A stretch of 60,000 nucleotides of DNA from assembly GCA_964035545.1 (NCBI GenBank), contig OZ037767.1:22923128-22983127 (forward strand), written 5' to 3'. The stretch's first letter is position 1. Each line of letters begins with the position of its first letter. Made by a program: the position numbers and the translations under genes. The DNA is from Bugula neritina (Eukaryota > Bryozoa > Gymnolaemata > Cheilostomatida > Bugulidae). This document shows, one piece after another, positions 43,050 to 55,175 of this stretch. The notes beneath the pieces are model-generated. The model did not search any database and was not told where the DNA came from. It saw nothing but the letters and a program-made list of their open reading frames with translations.

Positions 43050-44314
43050 AACTATAAGTTACATTACAATGGCGAAATGATGAAAGCACGTCAACGAACT
43101 ATGCATTATAAAATTATATGTATTTTTGTTACCAGTGAAAAACAGCTGATCCTATTTTTAAAGGCTCCTAATTTGATGTTGCTACTGCCAAAAGCTGGAC
43201 CCAAACAATCAAAAAGATTTGGACAGTTTCACACACAGGTTTCAGTGAGCCTCAGATCCTCAACTCATGTTTTAGTGACATACCTTGAGGCCTACTTTAG
43301 ATACAAAAGGTTTCTATTGGGCTTTTCCTATCATGCTGAATAGCTGGTAAAAATTCGATGTCTCTTGTATGGGTTTATTAAAAAGCTCACCAAGTTGCTC
43401 ATGCAGTCCTTTATCTACCCTTTATCTTCTCTTAGTCTACCTTCTCTCTACTTTTTATTTATTATTTTTTTACTTCTTGCCTACTCTTTATTTATCCTTT
43501 ATCTACTTGTTATCTACTCTTTACTTACCCATGAGCACTCTGTTCTCACACTATGGGAGGCATCTAGTTTGCATTCATGTAGAGCAGTGATTGCACTATT
43601 ATGGTCATACTCTGTCACAAGATCTACAGCTGTCACTACCTCCTTAATCAATGCCGATTGATAGAGGAGTCAAGACTCTAGAAGCTTCATTTAAGGGTAA
43701 AAGTGACCTAAATTTTTATGTTGGATTCATTGTATTCTACTGCCTCAGCATTAATCTATCAGCTTTCTTTTTTATAATAATATGTAACTTACATTTTTAG
43801 CTTTTATGGTATTTTATCTGACTTTTTTATTTTGTTTTCTATGATGTTCTGAATACTTTGACCATTCTTCTTAATAAGCATGTCTTTTACTACTTTGTGT
43901 CACAGCCTAGTAAGATAAACAGTGTAGCTTCATTCATTTTAAGTGCAATTTAAAAATACTGAATAATAATTCTAAACTTAGCTTGAGAACTGAAGCAGTG
44001 TCTATCCATTTAGTAGAGACATTCTATATAACCCATCAAATTAATTCAGACTAATACAAAAACAAAATACTTGTTATAATTGTTTTATAAAAATGCAGCT
44101 CAACAACTGCCCTTAAGCGTTGTAATTGCTTGTAGTGAATCTAACATTTTATTTTATTGAAACAAGACAATTTCATATTTTTATATTTAGTCGCAATGGT
44201 GATCAATAATCTTTCAGAGATTTTAAGGAGAAAATCGAAAACGTCATTTCTGTTGCTATTTTGTTGGTGCCTCATTGCACTCGCAGAGCTTGCAACCTAC
44301 AATTAGCAATTAAA

Positions 44315-44898
44315 TTATTCTAAACGATGCTCTTTACAAAACAGCAGAGTGTGCACGATTATGGAAACTCTAGCATAGACAAGGCTATACAGACCGTATT
44401 CGTCTACTTTGTATCCATGGAAACATAAGCATCTGCAAGGAGCTCTATTTTCATCTGCCTTTGTGCAATATCTGCAGCTGTTGGCTATGCAGGATCTGCC
44501 AAAGGAGCAGTCGTCGTCAGCTAAGCATTTCTATGAGTGAATTTGAGATGAAGCAACTTATATACTGCATATACTGTGTGATTGTGAAATGCAACTTTAA
44601 TAAAAATATAACTATTCAGCATAACAATTTGCAATACATATATAAAATATTCTTCACATTGCATATACTGTACTTCATATATTAGCACAGCTAACCTTAT
44701 GCGATAGTTATAAATATTCCCCTAACACCATTACTTGTATACATTAGAATCGGCTAACTTTATACTTAGAAATACAAAACCTATGTTTACCTCTGGTTGA
44801 ACATTGCCTAGCAGTCCACGTCTTCCAAAACTATTACAACTGTTAACTGAAACTACTAGAGTCAGTAATGCGGCAGCTACAATCACAGCACTCTTCAT
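44315..44898 (-). CDS. Candidate cysteine-rich secreted peptide (two exons)
   Basis: Exon 1 starts at ATG 44898 and encodes a clear signal peptide (KSAVIVAAALLTLVVSVNSC) followed by NSFGRRGLLGNVQPE. Two donors are possible: AG/GTAAAC after 44791 (phase 0) and AG/GTTTTG after 44781 (phase 1). Exon 2, 44520-44315, follows an AG acceptor. Only the phase 1 donor joins it to the frame DDDCSFGRSCIANSCRYC, which has seven cysteines in about 30 residues (C-x5-C-x4-C-x2-C-x9-C-x-C-x-C) and stops at 44315. The phase 0 donor gives a short peptide without these cysteines. Function unknown; a defence or signalling peptide is possible. The exon pairing is inference. Confidence 0.4.
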
Positions 44899-47182
44899 TT
44901 CTGCTGTCAACTTACAAGAATAGTGTAGAGGTAAACGCAGACAACTAATTGGGTCTGTAGAATTCGTACTAGTAGCCACGTAGAAACTTATATCTCTGAG
45001 AAGTATACCAGATGTTGGATGCTATGAGAAGATAACTATGTAGTTAATAACATAAATATTGATTATAAAATGAACTTGAGGTTATTTTAGTTTGCATTAT
45101 TCTGCTGGTGTAATTAATATCTGGGCTAGAGATTATAAGCTTATTGCAACAAATATGTATGAGTAATAATATGTAAATTGAAGTTGTCTCTACTATAGAC
45201 GATTAGAGTTGTCTTCCTTCTTATTAGCTGGTTCGCAAGGGGATGTATTTCTATGATGAGTTATTAACATTTTTACACAAACTGGAGATGGAGAGGCATA
45301 AAAATATATTTCTCAGCATGTAGGACTCTTATGAGATAGGTTTTTATGAAACTATTGCAACATTATTATCTCACAACAATTATATCAATTCTATGTGCTA
45401 AAACAAAGTTGGTAAAATTGGGATAAGGATATAGTTTACTGTATATTTATACTGAATGAAAAAAATGTTTGACAGCCACTATCATTGGTTAAATTTTGTA
45501 TATAATGTGTATTTAATTAACAAAGATTCTGAATTTGTTACATTAGGTTAGAGAAAAAAAATCACAAATCATTTCATATAAATCATTTTCTTTAATGACA
45601 AAATTTATAAAAACTTACAGCTAGGAAAACATAAATATGATGCGTGCACATAAATGAAAATTCTAGAGTTTGGGTACAAAAAAAATTAAAAATCAAGTTA
45701 TCGAATATTTTAAATTTGCACAAACACATTTTACACGTTAGCTACAAATAAGTTATATATAATATTGAGCATAATATTCTTTTTAAATTATTATGTAAGG
45801 TAAGAGTTTGAAAACTATCGTTCTGTGGGAGAAAAAATATAATACATGTAAAACGTATGTAGACCACCCCAAATACTCCCTATTTAATTTTTGTTTCTAC
45901 AGAGTACTTTCCAGTTATCTGACAAGTCACTGCAACCAGATTGACAATTTTTAAAAATTTGCTATTCTCGTAACTATTTGTGAATTTTCAACCTCATCTT
46001 GGCGCTCAAAAATAACCCTAGATAAATATAGCTGAAAAAAAACCCTGCAAACTGCATTTTGACAGAAAATAAGCCCCGAAATTTTCTGGCTGGACTAGTG
46101 CATTACATTATATATGTGAATCAGCTACAGTAACCTCCTAGCATAAGGAGGTTATAGTGACCTAAGTATTACATATGAAAGATGCATGAATTAAAATTAG
46201 ATGGCCTGTTTAACTGGCCAAAGTACAAAATAGTATAATGATATGATGAAATCAGAGCAAGCTTTACTTTAGTTAGAACAACCTGGTAAACATAGACAAA
46301 GTCGAAACTGGCCGCCATAAATTTAAGTGGTAAAACTTATGAAACATGTATCCAAGTATAAGAATTGCATACTACTTTTAAATGGCAAAATTTAGATTTC
46401 TAGATACTCACATTCTATTGGGACAAAAAGTAAAAATCAAATTATAAATAATTTAAGAAATGATATTGCAAAAAACATCATCTTACTTTGTTGACTCATG
46501 TAAAACTTTTACAATGAAATGCTTGATGTTAAGTCTTTACAGCACAGTTAGCTAAAGAGCTTTGGAAAGTTAATGCATACGACAAGTGCATAGCATCAAC
46601 CTATTCACCTCAATATACTAGGTAAAATTAAGTAGGCTATAGATAGGGCCTATACATTATAGCAATACATTTTATCACAGAAAAACAACTAGCAAGAATT
46701 AATTCATATATTACTGGCTTGCTTAAAATTAGTTAGTTTTTAACTAACAAAATATGTATTTAAATTCATATTAATCAAATGTTTTCTAATTTTTTTTCAA
46801 AATCAGATTACTTTAATTTTTTCTAATAAGTAACTAGAATTAGTATATTATATATAATGACTGATAACCAATTTCAACTTGCACTATCATTGTCTACTAG
46901 AATTTTATGGCTTTGCTTCCTAACCAAAGAAGTATTTATTAATGCTAAGGAAAAGCAAGCATGCAATTTGAAGTACATGTACATGTACTTTAGGCATCAA
47001 AGAATAAAATGAGCTTATATTTTTATGTCACTCCATATAAGTTATATCGTGTAACTTGTTGAGAGACTTTTAGAATATTGATCTATGAAAACTAAATCTA
47101 CTTTTTATAATTTTATATAAGGTTTGAAAAGTTCAACAACAAAAATTTTGAAGCTGAACTCTACAAAGACTATTCCTACATA
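44899..47182. other. AT-rich interval without recognised genes
   Basis: No reading frame, repeat array or transposon end that I can support. A 20-bp palindrome (aagtacatgtacatgtactt) lies at about 46971-46990. Confidence 0.6.
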
Positions 47183-47188
47183 TTTATT
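47183..47188 (-). terminator. Polyadenylation signal of the innexin gene
   Basis: AATAAA on the minus strand about 45 nt after the innexin stop codon. Confidence 0.55.
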
Positions 47189-47232
47189 TACATGTTATAA
47201 AAGTATGATTCATACTTCATAGAGTAGAATCA

Positions 47233-50200
47233 TCAAACATCATCAAGTGCCAGGATTTTGCTCTCACTGTCTGAGAATTTTGGTTTATTGAGATGCTCTA
47301 AGGAAGACTTGAAAACAGCAGGGTGTTTATGCTGGTATATCCGATAGAGTGCCAATACTATCTCACATAATATCACTTCATTGACATTCTTCCCTATAAG
47401 CCTAAGGATAAACACACCATCTTGCTTGAGGTAGTGTGTTGCAAATCGGTTTATCTGTCTTCGGTCTATTTTCTTCTTATAATGATAGTCAGGCATCATT
47501 TTGATATATTTTTTTAGAAACTGAACACGGGTGTGTCCAACAATGTCCCACAGCCAAAGTATGATGGATATGAAAGTGAAGATTGTTACAAACACTAGCC
47601 AGAACCAAATAAATAAATATATTTTTTCATTAAATAGGTTGATTGGCAAGACGCACTGGACAGTGTGCCTGTGAGTATTTCCTCCAAACTGCCGAACCTT
47701 GAAGCTACAGAGTGTAGATCTTGGAAATCGTACAGACTCGCCCACATCTGTGCCATTGAAAAGCTTTCCTATCACTTCAAATCCGTATATGGTGAAGCCA
47801 TTTCCAACAAATAGATTGAGCAGAAAAAGTTGTCCGAAGGCGTTTATCAAGTACATCAGCTTGACCATGAAATAGACTGATATCATGTAATTCCCATACT
47901 TCTTACCTAAACGTGTAATAAATGTTGCTATTTAAAAACCCTTAGCTATGCACACGAGATTTGTGGCTAAAATAGCCACAGTTCAACCCATAGCACTCAG
48001 ACCACATGAAGTAGTAAAGTCATTTAAGGAAATAGAGATCTCACCTATACAGATGTAATGAGCGAATTTGCTGAATATATTCGGTTTTGGCTGCTCTCTT
48101 GTACAGAGAAATTTATCTAAATGCTGTGTAACAAATCTCACAGCTTTCTCTCGGACATCTTGGTTTATAATTGTGCTGTCCGTTAGAATCTTCACTATAT
48201 GCTTGAGGTCACATCCTGTCCGATGATTAAGCGCTTTCCACGCCTACAAAGAGAAAAGCTGGCTGTCAGTTAAATCTACTGTGAAATAATTTGCCACTAA
48301 TTATTGCATTATTAATTATTACTTTTAGTACTGTCTATAACTGGTGCTACTGTAAAAAGCTAATTAAAGCTTCTTGTATGCAAGCTGTGGGGTACAAAGA
48401 AATAAAAATGTGTTATGTACCTTGCAGAAAAAGTTATGACATCATCAGTATGAATATGCATGTAGTCTATATGCATTTATATGCATGTATATGCATATAT
48501 ATGTATAAATATGCATATATATGCATGAATGTATATTTTTGTATTATATGCATGTATATACATATATATGCATGAATACGCATGTGTATGCTTGCAAATA
48601 CAGGTGTATGCATGAATATGTACATTCATATTTTTATTTGAATTTTAATCTAAAAGTTCTATTGAATTGTTAGAAATGTTTGTATGCAAGCATAGTACTT
48701 AGACCTATAAAGGAATGTGTAATATTTTTAATATTGGCAAGCCTATCAGTAAGATAAAATACTGTACTCTGTAATTAGCTGCTAATTCTGCTACACCCCT
48801 TCTAGCTACACCATTTAATACAGCCATACCATGTAATATTCATTATTACATTTCTTTGGGCAACTTTTCATAGAGTTATGTAAGAAATAATTGTATCTAT
48901 TGAAATTATTGGCTACATTGCTACTCTATGCTAATTAGCATTATTCTTTTAAGAAACTAAATATACTAATTTTCTATTTCACCACATAACTTAACATTTC
49001 ATAACAAGATACAGTATATTATAAATTGTTATACTCTAGTGTTGGTATTCTGTAGCAACTTAACTGCAAAGTCATATTTAATCTGCAAGTAAAAAGCTAA
49101 GCATTTAATTTCAGGTGGAAATAGACATACAATTATTTTTTTAGAGTGGTTGTTGAAATCTGCAGCAATATTTTAGAAAAAGTTACTGAAGTCTGCAGAA
49201 ATAGTAGTTGCTGGAATCTGCAGGAATATTCTAGATTAGCTTTTGAAAAGTTGGTGAGACGATCTATAACCCACTAGTCCTTATTTCCTACAGTCCTATA
49301 CAAATTTTATTTACTAACCCAGAGTTGGCATACTATGCAAAACTGTTTATTTGATTTGTGTTTTAGATTTTATACATTCTTAGTGCATGCTGGATTCCTA
49401 AAGCATATTAGAACTACCCCTGGAGCAGTGAAGGCTCGAATGTTAAGAAACAACAGCCCTAAGTGTAATAAAAGCTAATGTTTGTCAAGAAAGATATTTT
49501 ACCATATAGGGAAGGTAGAAAAGAAGTGCTTGGACAATAAGAACAATAGGAACCCATTGATAGTAGTTGATTTCAGTTGTAATGTCATCATCTTTGTTGG
49601 GGATGACTTCATCAAGTGGTATGTAATATGTATTCTTTATCCAACACATATTATCTGTATAGTCTCTCATGGAGCTAGTAAATGTACCAGGTACCTGCAA
49701 TTTAGTGTCACATTTTGTTAACTGTATAATATTCAGCTCTCTTTATTCTAACATAAACCATACTATACATTGTGTTTATATATATAAAAATATATGGAGA
49801 ATAAGGGTTCATCTACACATCACCAAACCTCATATAAAGCAATAAAGCATTCAAATAACAACTTCAATTTCCTATATTATAGAGTTTAGTTTTCAAATAT
49901 GAAAATATCTTAAGCGTTCGCATAGAGCAGTTGTAGGTGGCAGAAGTTCTACAAGTGTCAAAATAAGATACAAATTGAGGTAGTATACAGGTATGGATAC
50001 AGGCAATATGCTATACTATTGTTATGTACATATATGTAATGTGACGCATAACAGCATGGATACATATGTACCGTGTGCTACATAATGTATGCAGTACATG
50101 GTATATAGTACATGACACACAGCACATTGCACATGGTACATGGCACATGGTACGGCACATGTCATGTGGTATATGGCACATACTATATGACACATGGCAC

Positions 50201-50468
50201 ATGACACATGGCACAAGGTGCATGGCACCTGACACATGGCGCAGAGCACATAGCACATGACTCATGACAGAGAGCACATGGCACATGGTGACCGAAGAAC
50301 ACATACCCAGCAGTCTATGGGATCTCCTACATACTGTTTGGTTGACACCACCACACAGAACAACACTAGTATTATTATTGAGTATCTGCACGACATCTTA
50401 TCCGCCTGGTCATCATCCCCTCCCAAGTCAAACTTGATAGCATTGACTGCAGACACTAGTGAAGACAT
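47233..50468 (-). CDS. Innexin (gap-junction channel protein), four exons, 408 aa
   Basis: Four-pass membrane protein that forms invertebrate gap junctions and hemichannels. Exons in coding order: 50468-50307, 49694-49503, 48243-48045, 47906-47233, with phases 0, 0, 1 at the junctions. TM1 is at about 29-45. Extracellular loop 1 has C53 and C71 (VGDPIDCW, MCWI). YYQWVP (98-103) leads TM2. Loop 2 has C251 and C269. TM3 begins near 190 and TM4 is about 284-305. The C-terminal tail is basic, then acidic at the end. The two cysteines in each loop have equal spacing (x17). The start is the ATG at 50468, which matches the family N-terminus (DDDQADK then TM1). An acceptor-like CAG 17 bp upstream of it suggests a further 5' UTR exon. 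Intact, with no odd residues noticed. Confidence 0.95.
48450..48620. repeat. ATGCAT/TATATGCA repeat in innexin intron 2
   Basis: Degenerate tandem ATGCATGTATAT-type units of about 10-12 bp. Confidence 0.75.
50090..50290. repeat. CACATGG 7-bp minisatellite in innexin intron 1
   Basis: About 25 degenerate copies of a 7-bp CACATGG/ACATGGC unit fill the start of intron 1 and end within about 15 bp of the exon 1 donor at 50306. Cys- and His-rich frames read through it are artefacts. Confidence 0.9.
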
Positions 50469-50484
50469 CCTAGCAGCTGTTTCT

Positions 50485-53218
50485 CTGCACAAACAGAATC
50501 TGAAAGACAGTATATAGGTGTCACATCATCTGCTGGTAGATGCTCAGTAAATGTCCGTTACATAGATGTTTTCTGTGACGATATTTTAAATAATCATTTT
50601 ATAGCATAGTATATCTTAAATTTTACTTGAAATTCAACAATTAACTAATTGTATCTGCACTATAACGTAGGAAATTTTTTGGTTTACTGTCATCTAACTA
50701 TAAGCCTAATTTTTAGCATGAAAATCTAAATTAAATTTAACAGCAGAAAAAGCTATAGCACATAAAGTGCATCAATTTCTTATTGCAAGTAAAATCTTTT
50801 AAAGTATGCTGTATTTCTTACTTTGATTTCGTAAGGGTTTCGTTTAGTTTCGTTGAAAATTTTAAGTTTATAATGTTTACCTGGAGCAATAAATACTCTT
50901 AAAATTCAAGTTGGACTTAGTTAAAAAACTTTAAAGATTCTAATTTTTAATTTGAATGAAGAAGTAATTAATAGCAGCTAGTATTGCAGTAGCAATATAA
51001 TGGGCTCTAAATAAAATTTCTTTGTTATTAAATTTAACCAGCCAGTTGTTTACAAAGAATTATTTTATCCATGAATAGAGTGTGTTTCAATTCAGTAAAA
51101 GGCCTTTTCTTGTGTGCAACTGAAACTAACGAATGTTGGGGTGGGGAGGTATAGAATTACAATGACGACAGCATTTATTAAATGAAATCTAATTTGGTAT
51201 ACTACCTACTGTAATTTAGTACGTAGGAGTTATCAAATAAATGCTAAAAAAAGAATGAAAATAAGATACAGCTTCAACCGTTTGAAAAAGGCATTAAATA
51301 TTGGAGAAGAACTGCATGAACCGCATCTCTGGCCAAACTATAAACTCCAAAAAGCCTAACAAACTAACAACTTTCTGCAGATTTGTTAAAGAGAATACAG
51401 CATTTTACTAATTTTTCTAAAGTTTATACAGTCAAAACTAATGACAGTAGAATTTTAAATAAAAATTTAATAGTACCCACCTACAGAGTGTTGTCTTTGA
51501 GTCAAAGTAAAGAAGGATTAGGTGTTAGTCCTTGTTTAGCTGCCGCAGGTATTTACGAGTGTGGATGTAACAGGGATTGTAGAGCTAGGTAATACAGTTG
51601 CAGGTACAGTTAGAATGCCTCTCATTTCTAACAGCCCAGTTATGAGTGCAATATTCATCAGCACACTGTTATATTCTACAATAAACGTGAGCCATAAAAC
51701 TGTATGCAGCACTGCATACTGCTGATCATTCCGTAGGAACGTCTAATTTGCTGGAATATTTATTGTTCATTACGTATAGAATCCAGCCTTCCCCTACAAC
51801 TTTATTACCTGACCAGCCAAAGTGTAGAAGGCATAATAGTTCAGGGATTAGAAGTTGAATACTGCATATTTTGGAAAAGTGCAAACTCTCAAATTTTAAT
51901 CTGTGTTTAAGAATCATTTCTTATGTAACTTTCTTTTATAACTGCTCAACAGTTATAAAAGAAAGTTACATAAGATTATATGCGGATCAAAGGGCTAGAC
52001 TTGTTAAAGGCCTTGCAAAAGCAGGCCTTTACAAATTTAGCCTATCCGATTAAACTCATTGCTGACCAAAACACAATCACGTAAATTGCCAACCCTAAGT
52101 TTAGTACTTATGGACATTTTATTAGAAGTTCCAACCAGGTTCCTAAAAAACATATTTTACAATTGCAATTGCTGTACGGAATTTCAAGAGCATAAAAGAT
52201 AATTCTCACCATTGCATAACAAAAATTAAAAGCTTATATAACAAGTAGAAAACCATGAAGTACAGACAATTTCAAGTTTTAGTTGTGATGCCTTATATTA
52301 TTATAGTTTCACAACCTACATTCTAATGTTCTACAACAAAATTAATGTTGCACAGTTAAGTAACCACTTCATAGTTACCAATTACTATTGTTGTGATCAT
52401 TACAATTCTTCAATATTTCTATAAAAACTTCACAGCTCTTTTATACAAATTAGTGATAATATTTTTATGTTTGGAGCAAAATTTAGCAAATTAATAATTA
52501 ATTTGGTATGTTTATAGATAGTCATATTGAGCTGTAAACAATTCACTTGATATTGCTTAAAATATTACACTATCTGTTTTTTTATCATTTAATTAGTTAT
52601 ATTATATATAATACTTTGTATATAAAAAAGTGAAAAGATATTATTATCACAGTTTGGAATGTATCAATTATCATTATTTACATTACTCACATAATAATAA
52701 TACTAACATGTTTTCATTATGAAAAATGGCTATATTCTCAACCCTCCCGTGCTTTCATTGAGCATGGTTTATAAGAAACCCACTCTTGTAACATAAATCT
52801 ATTGTTACTTAATAAAAGCAGTATAATTAAATTGGCTGAGCTACTAAAAGTTTCTTGAATCAAAGACAAAGCACTGCACATAAACCTTGGCCTTAATGAG
52901 GTTTTGTAAAGCTGCACCCCTTGCTTTTGATAAAAGTTCCCGTTCGAACTATAAGGCTACACTGCAAGTTTCCAACATCAAGCAACTGCCTTAGTTAATT
53001 TCAATTGCACTTACTTTCTCATCAATGTTTGTACTAAAAGTCATTTTACATAAACAGCAAGCTTGTATAACATTTTTACTTATGTAGATCTCACATTCTT
53101 ATGAAATGTTCTATAAATTTATAAAAGTCAAATCAAAACTCAAAAATCAATTACATATAAAATTTTCCTTATTAATTTTTAGCTTTGTTTTAATAAACAT
53201 GTTAGCCAAGTTTAGTTG
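50485..53218. other. Interval upstream of the innexin gene
   Basis: AT-rich with no recognised exon apart from a possible innexin 5' UTR exon. A 69-codon frame at 51383-51592 matches nothing I know. The perfect hairpin at 51920-51974 is the one notable structure. Confidence 0.55.
51920..51974. repeat. Perfect 25-bp-stem hairpin with 5-nt loop
   Basis: Arms 51920-51944 and 51950-51974 are exact reverse complements around CTCAA. Confidence 0.9.
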
Positions 53219-53995
53219 TTAAAGGATTGCTCTATCTTAGTTTATTACAATCACATAATAATTATGAACTATAATCTAATGTGTATGCAAACAATTGTGA
53301 CTTTGCAAAGGGATAGATGCCTAGAAAACAGCTTTTCAAAATTCCAATTTTGAGGGAGGTAAAATTTTCAGCCATGAAAAAGAATAGCCTAATACGTGAC
53401 GTGTGAACGCCAGTAACTATGCTGCACGTGCTAACTATAACGCTAGTATTCAAGGTTGCTGAGCGCAACATCAACCAATAACGCTCAAGCAGTTACAGTG
53501 CGCTATATAGGTCAGCTTTGGTGCGCCCGTAATATTGCACAATCTGACCTATTTTAGATCAATCGCAGGCATTCATCCTAAAGAATGCATGTTTTTGCAA
53601 TGCTTTTTTTCTATGCTTACAAGCAAAATATGGCCTAATGTTATCACATACATGCTATTTAACATGTCAAAAAACTATAGATTGAGATAATTCACATTTG
53701 CACTTCTATAAATATACAAATTACGAGCTGAAAGATCACATCTCACAGTCATATTTCTATAATTATTCATTTGTATAGTCACGTGACCAGCAGGAATGCT
53801 GGCGCTGTTACGTCACAGTTCCCAGCTCATTTCAAAATCGGCGTTTTGGCTGTTACCAATCTACACCCTCAACTTCAACTAACTTTTTCTACCTTTGGTC
53901 AAATGCTTTTCGTCAATGCATGCTTAGAAAAACACAATATTATGTGTGTTTGACCTAAATGGCCATTTATTAGACAAGATAGAGCAATCCTTTAA
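53219..53995. mobile_element. TTAA-flanked MITE, about 777 bp
   Basis: TTAA (53219-53222 and 53992-53995) brackets inverted ends AGGATTGCTCTATCTT (53223-53238) and the exact complement (53976-53991). TTAA duplications are typical of piggyBac-type elements, although these ends do not start with the usual CCC. The interior contains CACGTG and GTCACGTGAC sites and is more GC- and CpG-rich than its flanks. No transposase frame. Confidence 0.75.
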
Positions 53996-55086
53996 CCATT
54001 AATCGCTTGTGTTTCGGTTTTAACTATGAATGCTCATGTGTTTGATAAACCCAGCTGCGTGCATTAGTTTTACTTTGTGGTTTGTTATAATCATACAAAT
54101 ATTTTGGGCAAATCTTGTAACCGATATTTAAATTTTGGCTTAATATATTATTTGCTGAAAAGCAAACAAGATTGGTATTGTCTGAATATTTTAAACTAAT
54201 AAAACTATTCACGGAGTGGGTAGAATAACAAGGCAGCATAACTTAAAACAAGACAGCATAACTTAAAACAAGACAGCATAGTAACTACCATTGTTATAAC
54301 TGTTATGGGAGCTTAGCATACAGTTGATTCATGTTTCACCCACTCAATCATACTTGAGTTTAACACTAATCACGTTATTAATAAAAGTAAATTTACTTTC
54401 AACTTATCCGAGTTTACTTTAAAAAATGATTTTAATGTTTTGCATGCTAAAAGAAAAACTGATGTGTCATGCCCGAGTGTTATGTTATATGACAAACAAA
54501 TCTAGCTGATCATAAGTTGAAATCATGAAATATAAGTACATTGTCAATAGATATGCTTTCATGATCAGTTGTCAAGATTTGATGGTAGATTTTTAGATTT
54601 ATGTTTTTACATTAATGTTCCCTAGCTCTATGAAATACACAAGGTGGAACTATGTAAGCTTGTTATATATTTGCAAGATGTTTCAGTGCAAGCTATTCTA
54701 TAGACAATATTATGTTGACGTTTTGTGTATTTAATGTTTCGTATATTTAATATTAAATCTGTTTTTAAAAGAACTCGCCAATTAAAATTAACTGAAAGTC
54801 TTTATATCAGACATCTTAAGCTTGACTTCTTCTAAAATCACTCATTTCTTTTGAAGCCATACCAATAAACTTCAACTGATCATTACAATTTTGTTTTTAG
54901 ATACTCAAGCATTGATTTATATTTATATGAATAAAACATTATGCTACGCATTTGTATAATCCTTTAAGATAATATTATTTTACTTTGATTTATCATAATA
55001 TATAGTTGTCATAAGGTAGCTTCACCCTTCACCTTGTGTCATACATACAGCTTAACTTGAGTTCTAACTTTTAAATTTCCCTCAAC

Positions 55087-55175
55087 CTCTGAAGATGGAT
55101 GGTACCCGAAATACAAGTTTACTTTATTTATATGAGTAAATTAGTAAAAAATATTTCTCATTCATTTACTTTTAT
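55087..55175 (+). mobile_element. Remnant of a Penelope-like element 3' end
   Basis: CTCTGAAGATGG, GGTACCCGAAAT, TTACTTTA and TTTCTC follow in the same order as in the right arm of the element at 26170-27700, with substitutions and small gaps. Confidence 0.6.

Larger units (their letters stand above)
39115..44314. other. Mostly non-coding interval with dispersed repeats
   Basis: No complete gene recognised. It holds the repeat pair at 40605 and 42831 and a CA/CACG array. Short frames at 39757-39969 (-), 40027-40245, 41046-41261 and 43365-43661 look like chance or low-complexity translations. 43395-43530 is pyrimidine-rich with degenerate CTTTATCTAC motifs. Confidence 0.6.

Noticed and set aside
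42525-43661. Possible protein genes in frames of 83-134 codons
   Set aside because: The frames consist of the CA array, the R repeat and a pyrimidine-rich tract; there is no splice support or recognisable domain.
50011-50517. Several frames on both strands rich in Cys, His and Met
   Set aside because: They read through the CACATGG minisatellite in the innexin intron; only the innexin exon 1 frame at 50307-50468 is supported.
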